Shown here: in pieces, positions 17,216 to 26,848 of the stretch
Numbering within the stretch: the stretch's first letter is position 1
Layout: every line of letters starts with the position of its first letter
NCBI RefSeq assembly: GCF_001905145.1
Contig: NZ_LWLB01000005.1
Location: forward strand, 89,916-153,915
DNA length: 64,000 bases
Direction of reading: 5' to 3'
Origin: Nocardiopsis sp. TSRI0078
GTDB taxonomy: Bacteria; Actinomycetota; Actinomycetes; Streptosporangiales; Streptosporangiaceae
Notes under the pieces: generated by a model
The model's input: the letters and a program-made list of their open reading frames with translations, nothing else
Database searches by the model: none
What the model was told of the DNA's origin: nothing
Made by a program: the position numbers and the translations under genes

Positions 17216-18574
17216 ATGGTGTCGATATGTGAGAATTGCGGCGGGGAGAGAACTTCTGTCGCTAATGCGAAGAAAAGGTGTCCGTGTATACCCAAGGGCT
17301 TCTGGGATAGCCCTGAGGTACAAGAGGCCGCCGGACGCCTCGACGCGGGCGCTCTGGTACGTGCTATGCGTTCGCGCACCAACCTGTCCCAGGAGGCTCT
17401 CGGGCGTTTGACCGGGCTGTCCCAGTCGATGGTCTCCCAACTCGAATCGAAGAAGCGCGAGCTGAAAGATGTCGTGAAGCTGCGCCGCTTCCTTGACGGG
17501 CTCGCCGCGCCTCAGGTGACAGCCAGCCGCGCCCAAAGGGAGAGCGTCGAGAGCACCAAGCTGTTAGCACACGCCGCCCAGGTCACCATGGGAGCGGTGG
17601 AGATCGATCCCCGCAGCTGGCGCGGCCCGAGCCTTCCCGACTCGCCCCTACCCGTCCGACGGGTGACGGGGACCGACGTGGACCACGTCGAAACGGTCAC
17701 CAAGGCTCTGCGGGCTGCTGACTACCAGCTTGGAGGCGGTGCGTGCCTGGACTCGATCATGGCGCACCTGGCCTACGCCCATCGGCTACTACGCGTGGCC
17801 AAACCCGCGAACCAGGCTGGACTCCGGCTCCACCGAGCCGTCTCCGATCTGCACAACCTCGCCGGATGGGCGAGCTTCGACGTCGGCCACTACAAGGTCG
17901 CGGCCGAACATCTCTCCCTGGCACTGGAGCAGGCCCAGTACATCGAGGAGCCCTCGTTGGTAGCCAACGTCCTCTACCGAATGGGCCGCCTGCACCTGCA
18001 CCGCGGCCACACCGTCCAGTCCCTGCGGTTCCTGCAGCTGGGGCAGATCGCCGCTCAGGACTCCGGGTGTGAGCGCACCGTCGCGCTCATGTGCGCCAAC
18101 ACCGCATGGGCCTACGCGGTCCTCGATGACGGGAAACGAGCCATGGATTCCCTCGCACGCGCCCACGACGCCTTCGCCCGCGCCAACTCGGACACCACCC
18201 CCTGGGTGCGGTTCTTCCACGAAGCCGACCTGGACGCCCTGTCGGGGGTGGTCAACGCCGCGCTCCCCACACCCTCGCCCCGCGCGTACACGGCCACGAC
18301 CGAGCACCTGTACCGGGCCGTGGACGCCCGTAGCCCCGCCATGGGCCGTAGCCAGGCCTTCGAACTGACAACCTTGGCCACCGCCCACATCGTCAACGGA
18401 GACCCCGATCAGGGGGTGCGCATCGGTCGCCAGGCCGTCGACCTCGCCCGGCAGGTCCGTTCGGTGCGCGTGATCGACCGCCTGGCCCCGTTGCAGCAGG
18501 CTGCCCAGGCCTACCGAACCCGGGGTGAGACAGCGGACCTGGCCGCCGAGATTGCTACTCTTCGCACATCATGA
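17216..18574 (+). CDS. XRE-family regulator with TPR-like domain
   Basis: The start is ATG 17216 with GAGG 5 bases upstream. The 452-residue product begins with a small Cys cluster (ICENCGGERTSVANAKKRCPC), possibly a zinc knuckle. A helix-turn-helix follows near residues 55-95 (TNLSQEALGRLTGLSQSMVS, then SKKRELKDVVKLRRFLDGLA). The remainder is helical with TPR-like pairs (AAEHLSLALEQAQYIEE, SLVANVLYRMGRLHLHRGHT). This is the common actinomycete XRE-TPR architecture, usually responding to peptides or metabolites. It is divergent from the HATPase operon and overlaps the following APH-like kinase (ATGA). Confidence 0.78.
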   Translation: MVSICENCGGERTSVANAKKRCPCIPKGFWDSPEVQEAAGRLDAGALVRAMRSRTNLSQEALGRLTGLSQSMVSQLESKKRELKDVVKLRRFLDGLAAPQVTASRAQRESVESTKLLAHAAQVTMGAVEIDPRSWRGPSLPDSPLPVRRVTGTDVDHVETVTKALRAADYQLGGGACLDSIMAHLAYAHRLLRVAKPANQAGLRLHRAVSDLHNLAGWASFDVGHYKVAAEHLSLALEQAQYIEEPSLVANVLYRMGRLHLHRGHTVQSLRFLQLGQIAAQDSGCERTVALMCANTAWAYAVLDDGKRAMDSLARAHDAFARANSDTTPWVRFFHEADLDALSGVVNAALPTPSPRAYTATTEHLYRAVDARSPAMGRSQAFELTTLATAHIVNGDPDQGVRIGRQAVDLARQVRSVRVIDRLAPLQQAAQAYRTRGETADLAAEIATLRTS

Positions 18575-19497
18575 GCACCACCCCCGCCTCCACCAGCCCC
18601 CGGTTTGCCCTCACCAGAGACCGCGTCCACGACGTCCTCGCCGCTTTGTGCGAGGAAGCCGGGCTGGGCTCCAGGGCGGCCGATGACGCCGAGCTGATCA
18701 AGTTCACCAACAACGCCGTCTACCGCCTCCCGCACGCGGGGCTGGTGGTGCGCATCGCCGGTTCGGCGACCGTGGCCGAACGCGTCCCCGTGGTCATCCA
18801 TGCGGCACGGTGGCTCGCCCAACATGACGCCCCCGCAGTGCGTCTGGCCGAGGATGTCTCCCAACCCGTCCAGGCCGACGGAGCCACGGCGACCTTCTGG
18901 CACCTGGTGCCCTCCACCGGCCCTGAACCGACCGGTACCGACATCGGGCGCATCCTCAAACGTCTCCACGCCCTGCCAGCGCCGGATCTCGCCCTGCCGT
19001 CGTGGGAGCCGTTCGAGCGGATCCGCAGCCGCATCACGGACGCCGAAGGACTGGCCGACGTCGACCGGAGCTTCCTCACCAGGCGCACCGACCAACTGGA
19101 AGCCCAGGTCCAGGGCCTGGAGTTCGAGCTTCCCGCAGGGGTGATCCACGGCGACCCGTTCCTGGGCAACCTCATCCCCGGCCTTGGCGGCCCGGTGATC
19201 TGCGACTTCGACAGTCTCAGTCACGGTCCCCGGGAATGGGACTTGGTGCCTGCGGCGGTGGGCAAGGTCCGCATGGACTACGCCCGGGACCCCCACACCC
19301 CGCTCGCCGAGGAGTACGGCTACGACGTGCTGGACTGGCCGGGGTTCCCCGTTCTACGCCAGGTCCGCGAACTCAAGCTCGTCACCAGCGTCCTACCGGT
19401 CCTGAACACCAACCCCGGCCTGCGCGCCCAATGGCGGCACCGCCTCGACACCCTGCAACACGGCGACACCACCACTCGCTGGAGTACCTACAGGTAG
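18571..19497 (+). CDS. Second APH-like phosphotransferase
   Basis: The protein has 308 residues, with ATG overlapping the XRE stop (ATGA). The kinase-like elements are VVRIAGSATVAERVPVVIHA in the N-lobe, GVIHGDPFLGNLIPG (catalytic loop) and PVICDFDSLSHGPREWDLVP (Mg-binding Asp). Substrate is unknown. It is distinct in sequence from the APH-like protein at 12135. Pairing with an XRE regulator recurs in actinomycetes, where the kinase may modify the ligand sensed by the regulator; that is inference. The stop is 25 bases from the convergent helicase stop. Confidence 0.75.
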   Translation: MSTTPASTSPRFALTRDRVHDVLAALCEEAGLGSRAADDAELIKFTNNAVYRLPHAGLVVRIAGSATVAERVPVVIHAARWLAQHDAPAVRLAEDVSQPVQADGATATFWHLVPSTGPEPTGTDIGRILKRLHALPAPDLALPSWEPFERIRSRITDAEGLADVDRSFLTRRTDQLEAQVQGLEFELPAGVIHGDPFLGNLIPGLGGPVICDFDSLSHGPREWDLVPAAVGKVRMDYARDPHTPLAEEYGYDVLDWPGFPVLRQVRELKLVTSVLPVLNTNPGLRAQWRHRLDTLQHGDTTTRWSTYR

Positions 19498-19522
19498 CCG
19501 TCACCTGTTGCGCTCTTCACAG

Positions 19523-22500
19523 TTACTCGGAAGGGGTGATGGCGATCCAGCAGACGAGGTGAATGTCCTCCTTCTCCGCCGGCGGCAGCGGCTGCACCCT
19601 CGGCGGGGGCGTCAGCCCGTTGGATTCGGCGAACTCGTGCAGGGCCCGGACCTTCTCCTTGTCTGTCTTGTGCTGGTCGGCCAGGGTCCACCGGATCTCC
19701 CGCTGGATGCGTGGCGCATAGGGCGCGTTGAGGCGTCGGGCCAGCTCTTCCTGCTTCTCCAGGAAGGAGCCGTGGTCTCTGACGAGCGCCGATGCGTCAC
19801 GCATGGCCTTGGGCACCTTCGGGGACAAGTTCAGCGGATCGGTCTGCCGCATCCACTGAGCGAGGATGTCCTCCTGCGCTACCTCCCAAGCGTCGAAGGC
19901 CGCCTGGTACATCCACTCGTCCAGCACCGGCTCGGCGGTCGCGCTCGGCGGTGTGGCCTGGGCCAGGCAGGACAGAATGTCATCAACGACCACAGCCGCT
20001 TCCTCACCGGGGTTCACCTGGACAGTGAGGTTTCTGTTCATCGGGACGTAGCGCAGCCATGGCTTGGGATGATCGCCGATACGGGCACAGAACACGAACC
20101 CCGGATCCGCACCGGGGCGGCGGAACCCCGAACCCGAACCCCAGGGCAGGCCCAGGGCCGTGTCCTTGACGTGGGGGGTCTGGAGCTCGTTGGCGAGCTG
20201 GCGCCGGTACTCCTCACCCGACAGGGAGGAATTCCCCTCGTCGGAGAACAGGACCGATTCCTCACGGCGCAGGCGATCGATTTGCTCCCGGGTGTCGGTG
20301 ATGACGCGTTCCACGGCTGCCACGTCAGGCAGGACCGTGTCCTGTCCGATGGACGCGGCAGCCTGCTTCAGCTTGCGCTGGAGGCGCTCCTCCAAGCGCA
20401 GGACAGCGTCGAGGCCCTCATCGGGGAAGAAACACCGCATGAACACCTCAGTGTGGGGCGATCCGATGCGGTCGATGCGCCCGTGACGCTGAACCAGGCG
20501 CATCGGGTTCCACGGCAGGTCGTAGTTGATGATGTGGCGGGCCTGCTGGAGGTTGACGCCCTCGGCGAGGGTGTCGGTCGCCACGATGATGTCGTAGTGG
20601 TCCTCCTCCGTGCCCGTGCCAGCGGTCATGGGAGCGAACCCGGTGATGGCGTCGCCGCGCCCGGCCTTATCGCCGCCCTTCACCAGGACAACCCGGTCCC
20701 GGTACGCAGACAGGCGATCATCGACGGTGATCGCGTGCTTGACGGCCCGGTCGAGGTAGTCGGCGGTATCGGAAAAGTAGGTGAAGATGAGGACCTTGCG
20801 CTTGTTTCGGATGTCATCCGCGCCGATGCCCTCCTCCTCGGCCTCTCGGGCGATGGTGGCAAGTTGTTCGAGAAGCCCAGCGACCTTCGGGTCGTTGTGG
20901 ATGTCGACCGTCTGAACCTTCGTGCGGAACTGCTGGAGCAGTGCCAGGTCGGCCTCGACCGCTTCCCTCAGACGCCCGATGTCGTAGCCGTCGGTACTGG
21001 AGACGTTTTCCGGGGAGTCAGCGGAGTCCAGGAACTCCTCGATGTCCTCACTGGCGAAGTCCCCCCACTCACCAAGAGCCTTGCCAGTCAGTACCATCCC
21101 GGACTCCAGCGCCTCCAAGAACAGGGCATGGGACTCGACCATCTTGCCCACGGTTTTCTCGAAAGCCTGCGCCGAGGACTCGAAGCGCTTGAGAAGGTTC
21201 GACCTCAACAGCCCAGCGTTCTGGGCCTCGTACTGCTCCGCCGCTCCCCTCCTCTTGAACCGTGAGGGAACGTAGCGGGCCATGGTGAGAACCGCCCCCA
21301 GACGTTCGAGGATGACCCCTGTGGCCGTGCCGTCGACGGTGTCGGCGCCCAGCGCCGTGGCTAGTTCCTCGAAGATCCCGGGGAGCAACTCGTCCAGGTT
21401 GTAGTCAATGCGCTGCACACGGCAGGTGGGGAAGCTGATTTCTCGCTTCTTACCGTTGATGAATACCTCGTCGCCCACGTAATGGTTCTTGACGAACCGC
21501 CGGGTGCGGCGAACGGCCACCTCATCCAGGACATCGAAGAGGTGCTCGGGGGACAGGTCGTCTGGGTGTAGCGCCGAGGCCCGGTTGAAGTAAGCACGCA
21601 GGCTGGGGATGCCCACGTCCGCGAACTCGGCGTCGTTGGTGGCAAAGTAACTGATGAGGTTGTGCAGGTCGTCGAGGCTGTTGTTGACAGGGGTGGCGGT
21701 CAGCTCCACCAGGTCCTTGGCCACCGAGCCAGCCAGCAGCCGCCGCACGGCCGCCGCCCGCTTGGTGCTGTCGTTGCGCAGGGCGTGCGCCTCGTCGACC
21801 ACGACCATCGCGTACTGGTCGGGGTCCTGGAGCGCGGAGTTATGGGAACCGGCGTCCTCGATGTGGGCGACGAGCTCCTCGAAGGACACGCACTCAACCG
21901 CAGCGAGGTTGTGCTCCCGTAGGAACGGCCGCCAGGTTGCGTCCCGCAGGGTGGCCGGCGCGATGATCAGCACCTTCTGACGGCGCTCGAAAACCGCCTC
22001 GTGGATCAGCTCCCCGGCAAGGAAAGTCTTGCCCAGACCGACCTCGTCGGCGATGAGAACGCCGCGGCGCCTCTGCAGAATCCTCCTCGCCCGCCACACG
22101 CCGTCGGCCTGGAAACGGGTCAGGCCCAGGCGCGAGTCGCCGTGTGTGTCCTCTTCCAGGTCAGCGCCGTAGAGTTCGTGCAGCATGCGCAGGAACACAT
22201 GCCAGGGCTGGTGCGGTTGCCAGCGCGCTTCGTACAGGGCCGCGAGATCGTAGGGGGCAGCCGCTGCCCACTGCTGGTCGAACCAGTCCAAGACCTGTTC
22301 GACCACGTGCGGCTGGTAGTGGCCCAGGTTCAGCTCGTTGTTGCGGGCCAGACCGGCGTAGGTGAAGTTACTGGACCCGGCGATCACCCCGGTCGTGTCG
22401 GTCTCCACAAGGAAGGCCTTGCCGTGCAGGAACCCCTGCTCGTAGCGCCGTACCTCCACCCCCGGGTGTTCGCGTAGCCAGGCGACCAAGCGCCGTTCCC

Positions 22501-22891
22501 TGGCATCGGCCTCGCGGGTGAAACCCACCAGGTCTCGATCCTGGTGCAGGGATCTCTGATGGCCTTCCAGAGCCCGACGAATCTCTGGGGCGGGGGCGGA
22601 GCGGTTCCGTCCCCGGCGCTTCTTCGCGTTGCGGTTGAGAGGTCGGATCTGGGGCTGGTCCTGTACGGGTTCCGCACCCAGGAGCAGGCGCACACGGCCG
22701 ACCTGCTCCAGCTCATCGGCGAGGAGGGAGAATCCGCCCGGGTTGAAGTAGGCCGTGGCGATGGCCAGGTCCGGCGGCTGTACCAGCCGGGTACGCAGAC
22801 CTCCTAGGAGGGTGTTGATCGCCGTGGCGACCATCGCGCCCTTCTCCGGGGCGTTGGTGGCGAATTCGGGCCTGTAGTTGTGGGGGGTCAC
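19523..22891 (-). CDS. PLD-domain SNF2-type helicase (probable defence)
   Basis: The protein has 1122 residues. The N-terminus is a phospholipase-D-like domain with one HKD-type motif near residue 158 (FLHGKAFLVETDTTGV, GSSNFTYAGLARNNELN). The SNF2/SF2 helicase core begins near residue 280: ADEVGLGKTFLAGEL (Walker A), VVVDEAHALRNDS (DEAH-type box), ELTATPVNNSLDDLHNLI (motif III) and NPMRLVQRHGRIDRIG (motif VI). The GTG start overlaps the methylase stop by GTGA. The combination suggests nuclease-helicase action on foreign DNA, working with the methylase as in restriction-type systems. DISARM DrmABC genes are not present, so it is not a complete DISARM. Confidence 0.82.
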   Translation of the reverse strand: MTPHNYRPEFATNAPEKGAMVATAINTLLGGLRTRLVQPPDLAIATAYFNPGGFSLLADELEQVGRVRLLLGAEPVQDQPQIRPLNRNAKKRRGRNRSAPAPEIRRALEGHQRSLHQDRDLVGFTREADARERRLVAWLREHPGVEVRRYEQGFLHGKAFLVETDTTGVIAGSSNFTYAGLARNNELNLGHYQPHVVEQVLDWFDQQWAAAAPYDLAALYEARWQPHQPWHVFLRMLHELYGADLEEDTHGDSRLGLTRFQADGVWRARRILQRRRGVLIADEVGLGKTFLAGELIHEAVFERRQKVLIIAPATLRDATWRPFLREHNLAAVECVSFEELVAHIEDAGSHNSALQDPDQYAMVVVDEAHALRNDSTKRAAAVRRLLAGSVAKDLVELTATPVNNSLDDLHNLISYFATNDAEFADVGIPSLRAYFNRASALHPDDLSPEHLFDVLDEVAVRRTRRFVKNHYVGDEVFINGKKREISFPTCRVQRIDYNLDELLPGIFEELATALGADTVDGTATGVILERLGAVLTMARYVPSRFKRRGAAEQYEAQNAGLLRSNLLKRFESSAQAFEKTVGKMVESHALFLEALESGMVLTGKALGEWGDFASEDIEEFLDSADSPENVSSTDGYDIGRLREAVEADLALLQQFRTKVQTVDIHNDPKVAGLLEQLATIAREAEEEGIGADDIRNKRKVLIFTYFSDTADYLDRAVKHAITVDDRLSAYRDRVVLVKGGDKAGRGDAITGFAPMTAGTGTEEDHYDIIVATDTLAEGVNLQQARHIINYDLPWNPMRLVQRHGRIDRIGSPHTEVFMRCFFPDEGLDAVLRLEERLQRKLKQAAASIGQDTVLPDVAAVERVITDTREQIDRLRREESVLFSDEGNSSLSGEEYRRQLANELQTPHVKDTALGLPWGSGSGFRRPGADPGFVFCARIGDHPKPWLRYVPMNRNLTVQVNPGEEAAVVVDDILSCLAQATPPSATAEPVLDEWMYQAAFDAWEVAQEDILAQWMRQTDPLNLSPKVPKAMRDASALVRDHGSFLEKQEELARRLNAPYAPRIQREIRWTLADQHKTDKEKVRALHEFAESNGLTPPPRVQPLPPAEKEDIHLVCWIAITPSE

Positions 22892-25800
22892 TGCGAGGAT
22901 CCCTTGCCGAGATTCAGGGCGGTGCGGAGCTCGGGCGGCAGCCCGGTGTTGCTGAAGTCCTGCGCGATGACCTCAAGATCGTGGTGCTGGAGGCCGAAGC
23001 CACGCAGAGTGAGGCGTTCGAGTTCGGCCAGCAGGTCCACACTGTCGGTGCCCTTGTGCCGGTCCGTGACGTCGATGCTCCCGGCCAGGCGGGTACTGCC
23101 GCCACGGCTGAGCAGGGAACCGGTGATCGAAGCCGCAGTGTCGATGTCGTCGCTCTCCCAGTTCGGGAGCCGGAGCTGGTTGATGATGGGCGAGGTAACG
23201 TGCCGGTCCACGAAGCGTCGCGCCCACCAATCCATCGTCAGCGTGTTCACCAATCCCACCAGCGCGAGCCGAGCGGTGGGGGAAGAGGTGGGGCCGTGCA
23301 TGATGGCGTGCACGGACCCTTTGTTGTGCAGGTATCCCGTTTCGGGCAGTGCGGTGGCGATGAGGGTACGGCTGTCATCGCTGCGGCTGGGGCGTCGGAA
23401 GATCAGCAGCGGGTGACCCGCGCCCAGAGTGAAGGCCCCGTCGGTGAGGGCCACACCGCGCTTGAGTTCAGAGAGCGGGCGCAGGTCGGTGACGAACTGC
23501 TTGTGCGGTTCGTCGTCGAAGGCGAACGCGTCCACGTGCCGGGTCATCAGGACCTTCCAGGCGCCCGGGGAGTCCTGGGCCGTGACGAGCCGTTTGTCGG
23601 GGCCGCTGCCGGTAAAGTCCCAGCGTGCGTCGTGCGAGGCGCGGATCCACCCTTGCCCGGAGGAGATCCGGGGGAAGACCCGCATGATGTCGAAGACCCT
23701 GCGGTCCTCCGGCTCGTTGAACCAGGGTACGACGTTCGCGTCCGACAGGGCGCCCAGCTCGTCGGAGGTGAAGGAGATGCTGCGGCCCGCGGTGACGGCG
23801 GCCACCTCCTCAGGGCTGCGAGCGACACCGACATCGATGGTGTGCTGTCTGCGGGGCCCCACGGACAACAGCACCACCGCATATCGAGGCTCGACTTCCT
23901 CGAAGATCCACTCGCCGTGGTTGCGCCCCTGGACGATGCGCAGGTCGTGGGCGCCCACCAGGTGGCCGCGTAGCTTCTTCCACCCCGCCAATACCATGCT
24001 CTGGCGTGGCAGCACCAGCCCCAGATGTCCTGCGCGGGACAGAGATCGCAGGGCCCGCTCCAGCATGAGCTGCGCCAGCTCCAGATGGGTGCCACCGCGC
24101 AGCGTGTAAGCCTTCTTGAACAGGTCCTGGAGGGTTTCCCGCTCCTCTCGCTCTTGCTGTTCCCGCCCGGCTTCCATGGGGCGTTCGGCCCGCAGCTCCT
24201 CGATCTTCTTCTCGCGTGCCTTGTCAGTCAGCGCCATCAGGCCGGGAGAGACGCCCACCCAGTACGGGGCGGCCTCCCACCGGACCTTCTCCCACGGCGG
24301 GTTGCCCAGGATCACGTTGAAGCCCCCCTCTGGGCGAAGAAAGACCTCGGGGAACTGATACAGCAAATGCGTGGCGCGGACCGCGGCGACGGCCTCGCGC
24401 GCCTTCTCGCTCTTACCCCGCTCGATGGCTTGTTCCGGGTCCATCGGCAGAGGGATGGCCCCCATCTGGACCGCCACGGCCGCATCGAGCAGCGCCTTGA
24501 CGTCCTTGGCTTCCTGCAGGGCCTGCGCGTGCGCCTCGCGGGCCGCGTGCACCTCCTGCTTGGTCGCCTCAGCAGTCCGGCCGACCCGCAGCAGCAGGGT
24601 CCGCGCCTTCTCCAAGGTGGTCTCGATCTGTTCGGCGAAGAGGCTGACCTGCCCTGGGGTTCGGTTCGCGTCCAGCACGTCCAGGACCTGGTCGATGGTG
24701 GCCATCCCGGTGAGGCTGTTACCGGCCACCAGGCCGTGGTCCAGCGCCGACATGGGCAGGCCGGGCACGAAGGTGTGGATCCAGATGCCCAGGCGGGCCA
24801 GTTCCACCGCCATCGTGTTCAGGTCCAGCCCGTAGATGCAGCGCCGGGCGATCTGCCTACGCAGCAGCATGGACGCCTCGATCTCGACCTGGTCGGCCTG
24901 GTCGCCCAGGGCCTCGCGGGCGACCAGGGCGAGCCGTTCCAGTTCCTCGGTCACCGCGGGCAGCCGGTGCTCGGTGAGGAAGGCGGCCAACCGGCGTTCG
25001 ATCCGGTCGATGGCGGCGACGAGGAAGTGGCCCGAGCCCATCGCCAGGTCCGCCACGCGGAAGTCGAAGAACGCTTCGGCAGCTCTCGCCTCCTCGCCCT
25101 TGTCGATCAGCGCGCGGAGCCGGTCCAGGTGTTGGGTGAGCGCAGGTTCCAGCGAGGTATCCAACAGGTGCTCGACGGCGAAGGACTTGGTGAAGTAGGA
25201 ACCGGTGGCCTTGCGCTTGCCGGAGGCGTTGTGGAAGTACACCCGTCCAGCTGGGACCTCGACGCTTTGGCCGGCCTTGGCTGGGACATAGGACTTGTCC
25301 TTGGCCAGGGTCAGATCGGTGGGGGTGATGCTCAGCGAGGACTCCAGCAGGCCCTCGTAGATCGTGCCGAACTCGCGTACCGACAGGCTGCGGAAGTCGA
25401 CCGGGCCGAACACCCCGTCGTCGGAGGTGTCCACCAGGAGCGCCCGCAGTGCCGGGCCGATTTCGGCGTTGGTGAGCTGCATCCGGCCGATCTCCCGGCC
25501 GGAGAGATGCCGCTCGTCGTCGGCGAACAGCCCCCCGTTGTAGGCGGGGACATCCCATTCCTCGTTGCCGTCGTTGATGGCGCGCCACACCGACAGCAGG
25601 TCGTTCCACAGGTCTGTGGCGTTGGCGTCGAACTCCTCACCGGGTGAGTCGACGAACTCCCGTGCCAGGGTCTTCAACGCTTTGCGCGTGTAGCGGGAAT
25701 TGCCCGGGTAGGGCAGGAGACCGCGGTCCTCCGCATAGGCAACGAAGAGGAGCCGGAACAGGACGATCAGAGTGCGGTGGTAGGCATCCTCGAGTTCGTC

Positions 25801-26838
25801 CTCGCTCACGGCTCCCATATGGGAGGCCACGGCGACGGCGAGCGCGGGAACGGCCTCGGTGTAGATGCGCTCGCGCAGCCGCGCCCCAAGGGCAGCCACG
25901 TGGTTAGCGGAGGCCTGCAGGATCTCATCGACACTGCCCGAGGGGGACAGGGCGTCGGCGTGGAAGAGGAGCGGTAGATAGGTGGCAGAGTCCTCGTCCA
26001 GCAGGGCAAGGTCGAGTTCGACGTAGGTCTCGGTCTGACCCTTGCGTCCCACACCCACCTGGGGCTTGGCCGAGTACAGCCGCAACTGTGTACCACGCAG
26101 GAGCAGCAACCAGGGAAGTTCCTGCTGCTGGGCCATGCTGAGCCCGTACAGCACCGGGGATTCGGCGTTCAGGCGTGAGGAGGGCCGATCGAAGTGCTCA
26201 CCGTCCTCCACCAAGACCGCCACCGCACGACGCGGGCCGTCCTTCGCGCTGAGGAGAAATCCTGCAGATCGGTAGGAGGAGACGTCGTACCCGAGCGCGT
26301 TAAGAAGACTTGACCCCCGGTGCACCACCAGGGACCGGGCCAAGGCTTTCTGGTCCTGCCAGTCAGGGCGCTGGGGCACTCCTGCACGCAGCTCGTGGGA
26401 GGCGAACAGCCCCGTGTTCGTGAGCCCGGGGATCTGGCTCTCCACCGGTTCCGAGAGCAACTTCTGGAAGAAGCGCTCCCCTTCGGGGACGGTAGGCGAG
26501 TCGAAGGCAGCGATGCCCACCCGTTCGACCTGTCCAATGTCGAGGTCGAATACGACGTCGGCGTCCTCGCGCAGGCCGCAGACCGCGGCCTGACTGCCAT
26601 GGGCTGAGTGGTACTGGACCACGAGGGCTACTGGTGCCGCTCTCATGCCCCAACGAGCCCTCCACAGCCGTCGCATGTCCTCGGCTTTGGGCCTGGCCTG
26701 ACTGTGGGCGACGACGACCTCGAGCGCGTCAGGCTGGTCCCCGACCAGCACGGTGTCGACCTGCAGCGTTTGAGGGGCATCCGACGGCGCCTCCCAGGGG
26801 AGGTCCGTCGCGTTCGCGTTGTCCAGCAAGTCGTCCAC
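22888..26838 (-). CDS. Eco57I/PglX-like N6-adenine DNA methylase
   Basis: A GTG start at 26838 is chosen because AGAGG lies about 8 bases upstream; an in-frame ATG at 26961 is possible. The product has about 1316 residues. The methylase core has the SAM-binding DLAMGSGHFLVAAIDRIER near residue 597 and the catalytic NPPWEKVRWEA near residue 848, the order of gamma-class N6-adenine methylases such as Eco57I-type and PglX. The 550-residue N-terminal part (SYRSAGFLLSAKDGPRRAVA, LDLALLDEDSATYLPLL) could hold nuclease and recognition functions. The helicase stop-start coupling implies one complex. A type IIG-like, BREX-like or new two-gene system is possible. Confidence 0.82.
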   Translation of the reverse strand: MDDLLDNANATDLPWEAPSDAPQTLQVDTVLVGDQPDALEVVVAHSQARPKAEDMRRLWRARWGMRAAPVALVVQYHSAHGSQAAVCGLREDADVVFDLDIGQVERVGIAAFDSPTVPEGERFFQKLLSEPVESQIPGLTNTGLFASHELRAGVPQRPDWQDQKALARSLVVHRGSSLLNALGYDVSSYRSAGFLLSAKDGPRRAVAVLVEDGEHFDRPSSRLNAESPVLYGLSMAQQQELPWLLLLRGTQLRLYSAKPQVGVGRKGQTETYVELDLALLDEDSATYLPLLFHADALSPSGSVDEILQASANHVAALGARLRERIYTEAVPALAVAVASHMGAVSEDELEDAYHRTLIVLFRLLFVAYAEDRGLLPYPGNSRYTRKALKTLAREFVDSPGEEFDANATDLWNDLLSVWRAINDGNEEWDVPAYNGGLFADDERHLSGREIGRMQLTNAEIGPALRALLVDTSDDGVFGPVDFRSLSVREFGTIYEGLLESSLSITPTDLTLAKDKSYVPAKAGQSVEVPAGRVYFHNASGKRKATGSYFTKSFAVEHLLDTSLEPALTQHLDRLRALIDKGEEARAAEAFFDFRVADLAMGSGHFLVAAIDRIERRLAAFLTEHRLPAVTEELERLALVAREALGDQADQVEIEASMLLRRQIARRCIYGLDLNTMAVELARLGIWIHTFVPGLPMSALDHGLVAGNSLTGMATIDQVLDVLDANRTPGQVSLFAEQIETTLEKARTLLLRVGRTAEATKQEVHAAREAHAQALQEAKDVKALLDAAVAVQMGAIPLPMDPEQAIERGKSEKAREAVAAVRATHLLYQFPEVFLRPEGGFNVILGNPPWEKVRWEAAPYWVGVSPGLMALTDKAREKKIEELRAERPMEAGREQQEREERETLQDLFKKAYTLRGGTHLELAQLMLERALRSLSRAGHLGLVLPRQSMVLAGWKKLRGHLVGAHDLRIVQGRNHGEWIFEEVEPRYAVVLLSVGPRRQHTIDVGVARSPEEVAAVTAGRSISFTSDELGALSDANVVPWFNEPEDRRVFDIMRVFPRISSGQGWIRASHDARWDFTGSGPDKRLVTAQDSPGAWKVLMTRHVDAFAFDDEPHKQFVTDLRPLSELKRGVALTDGAFTLGAGHPLLIFRRPSRSDDSRTLIATALPETGYLHNKGSVHAIMHGPTSSPTARLALVGLVNTLTMDWWARRFVDRHVTSPIINQLRLPNWESDDIDTAASITGSLLSRGGSTRLAGSIDVTDRHKGTDSVDLLAELERLTLRGFGLQHHDLEVIAQDFSNTGLPPELRTALNLGKGSSQ

Positions 26839-26848
26839 AGAGGCACCT

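Noticed and set aside
17009..17536. Longer N-terminus of the HATPase gene
   Set aside because: It overlaps the divergent XRE gene and has no homology pattern; a good ribosome site supports ATG 17008.
19508..21265. 585-codon plus-strand frame
   Set aside because: It is a shadow of the PLD-SNF2 helicase; all helicase motifs read on the minus strand.
24025..25647. 540-codon plus-strand frame
   Set aside because: It is antisense to the methylase and lacks conserved motifs.
19523..26838. Complete DISARM or BREX system
   Set aside because: Only methylase and PLD-helicase are present; DrmA/DrmB/DrmC, PglZ and BrxC-like genes are not seen nearby.
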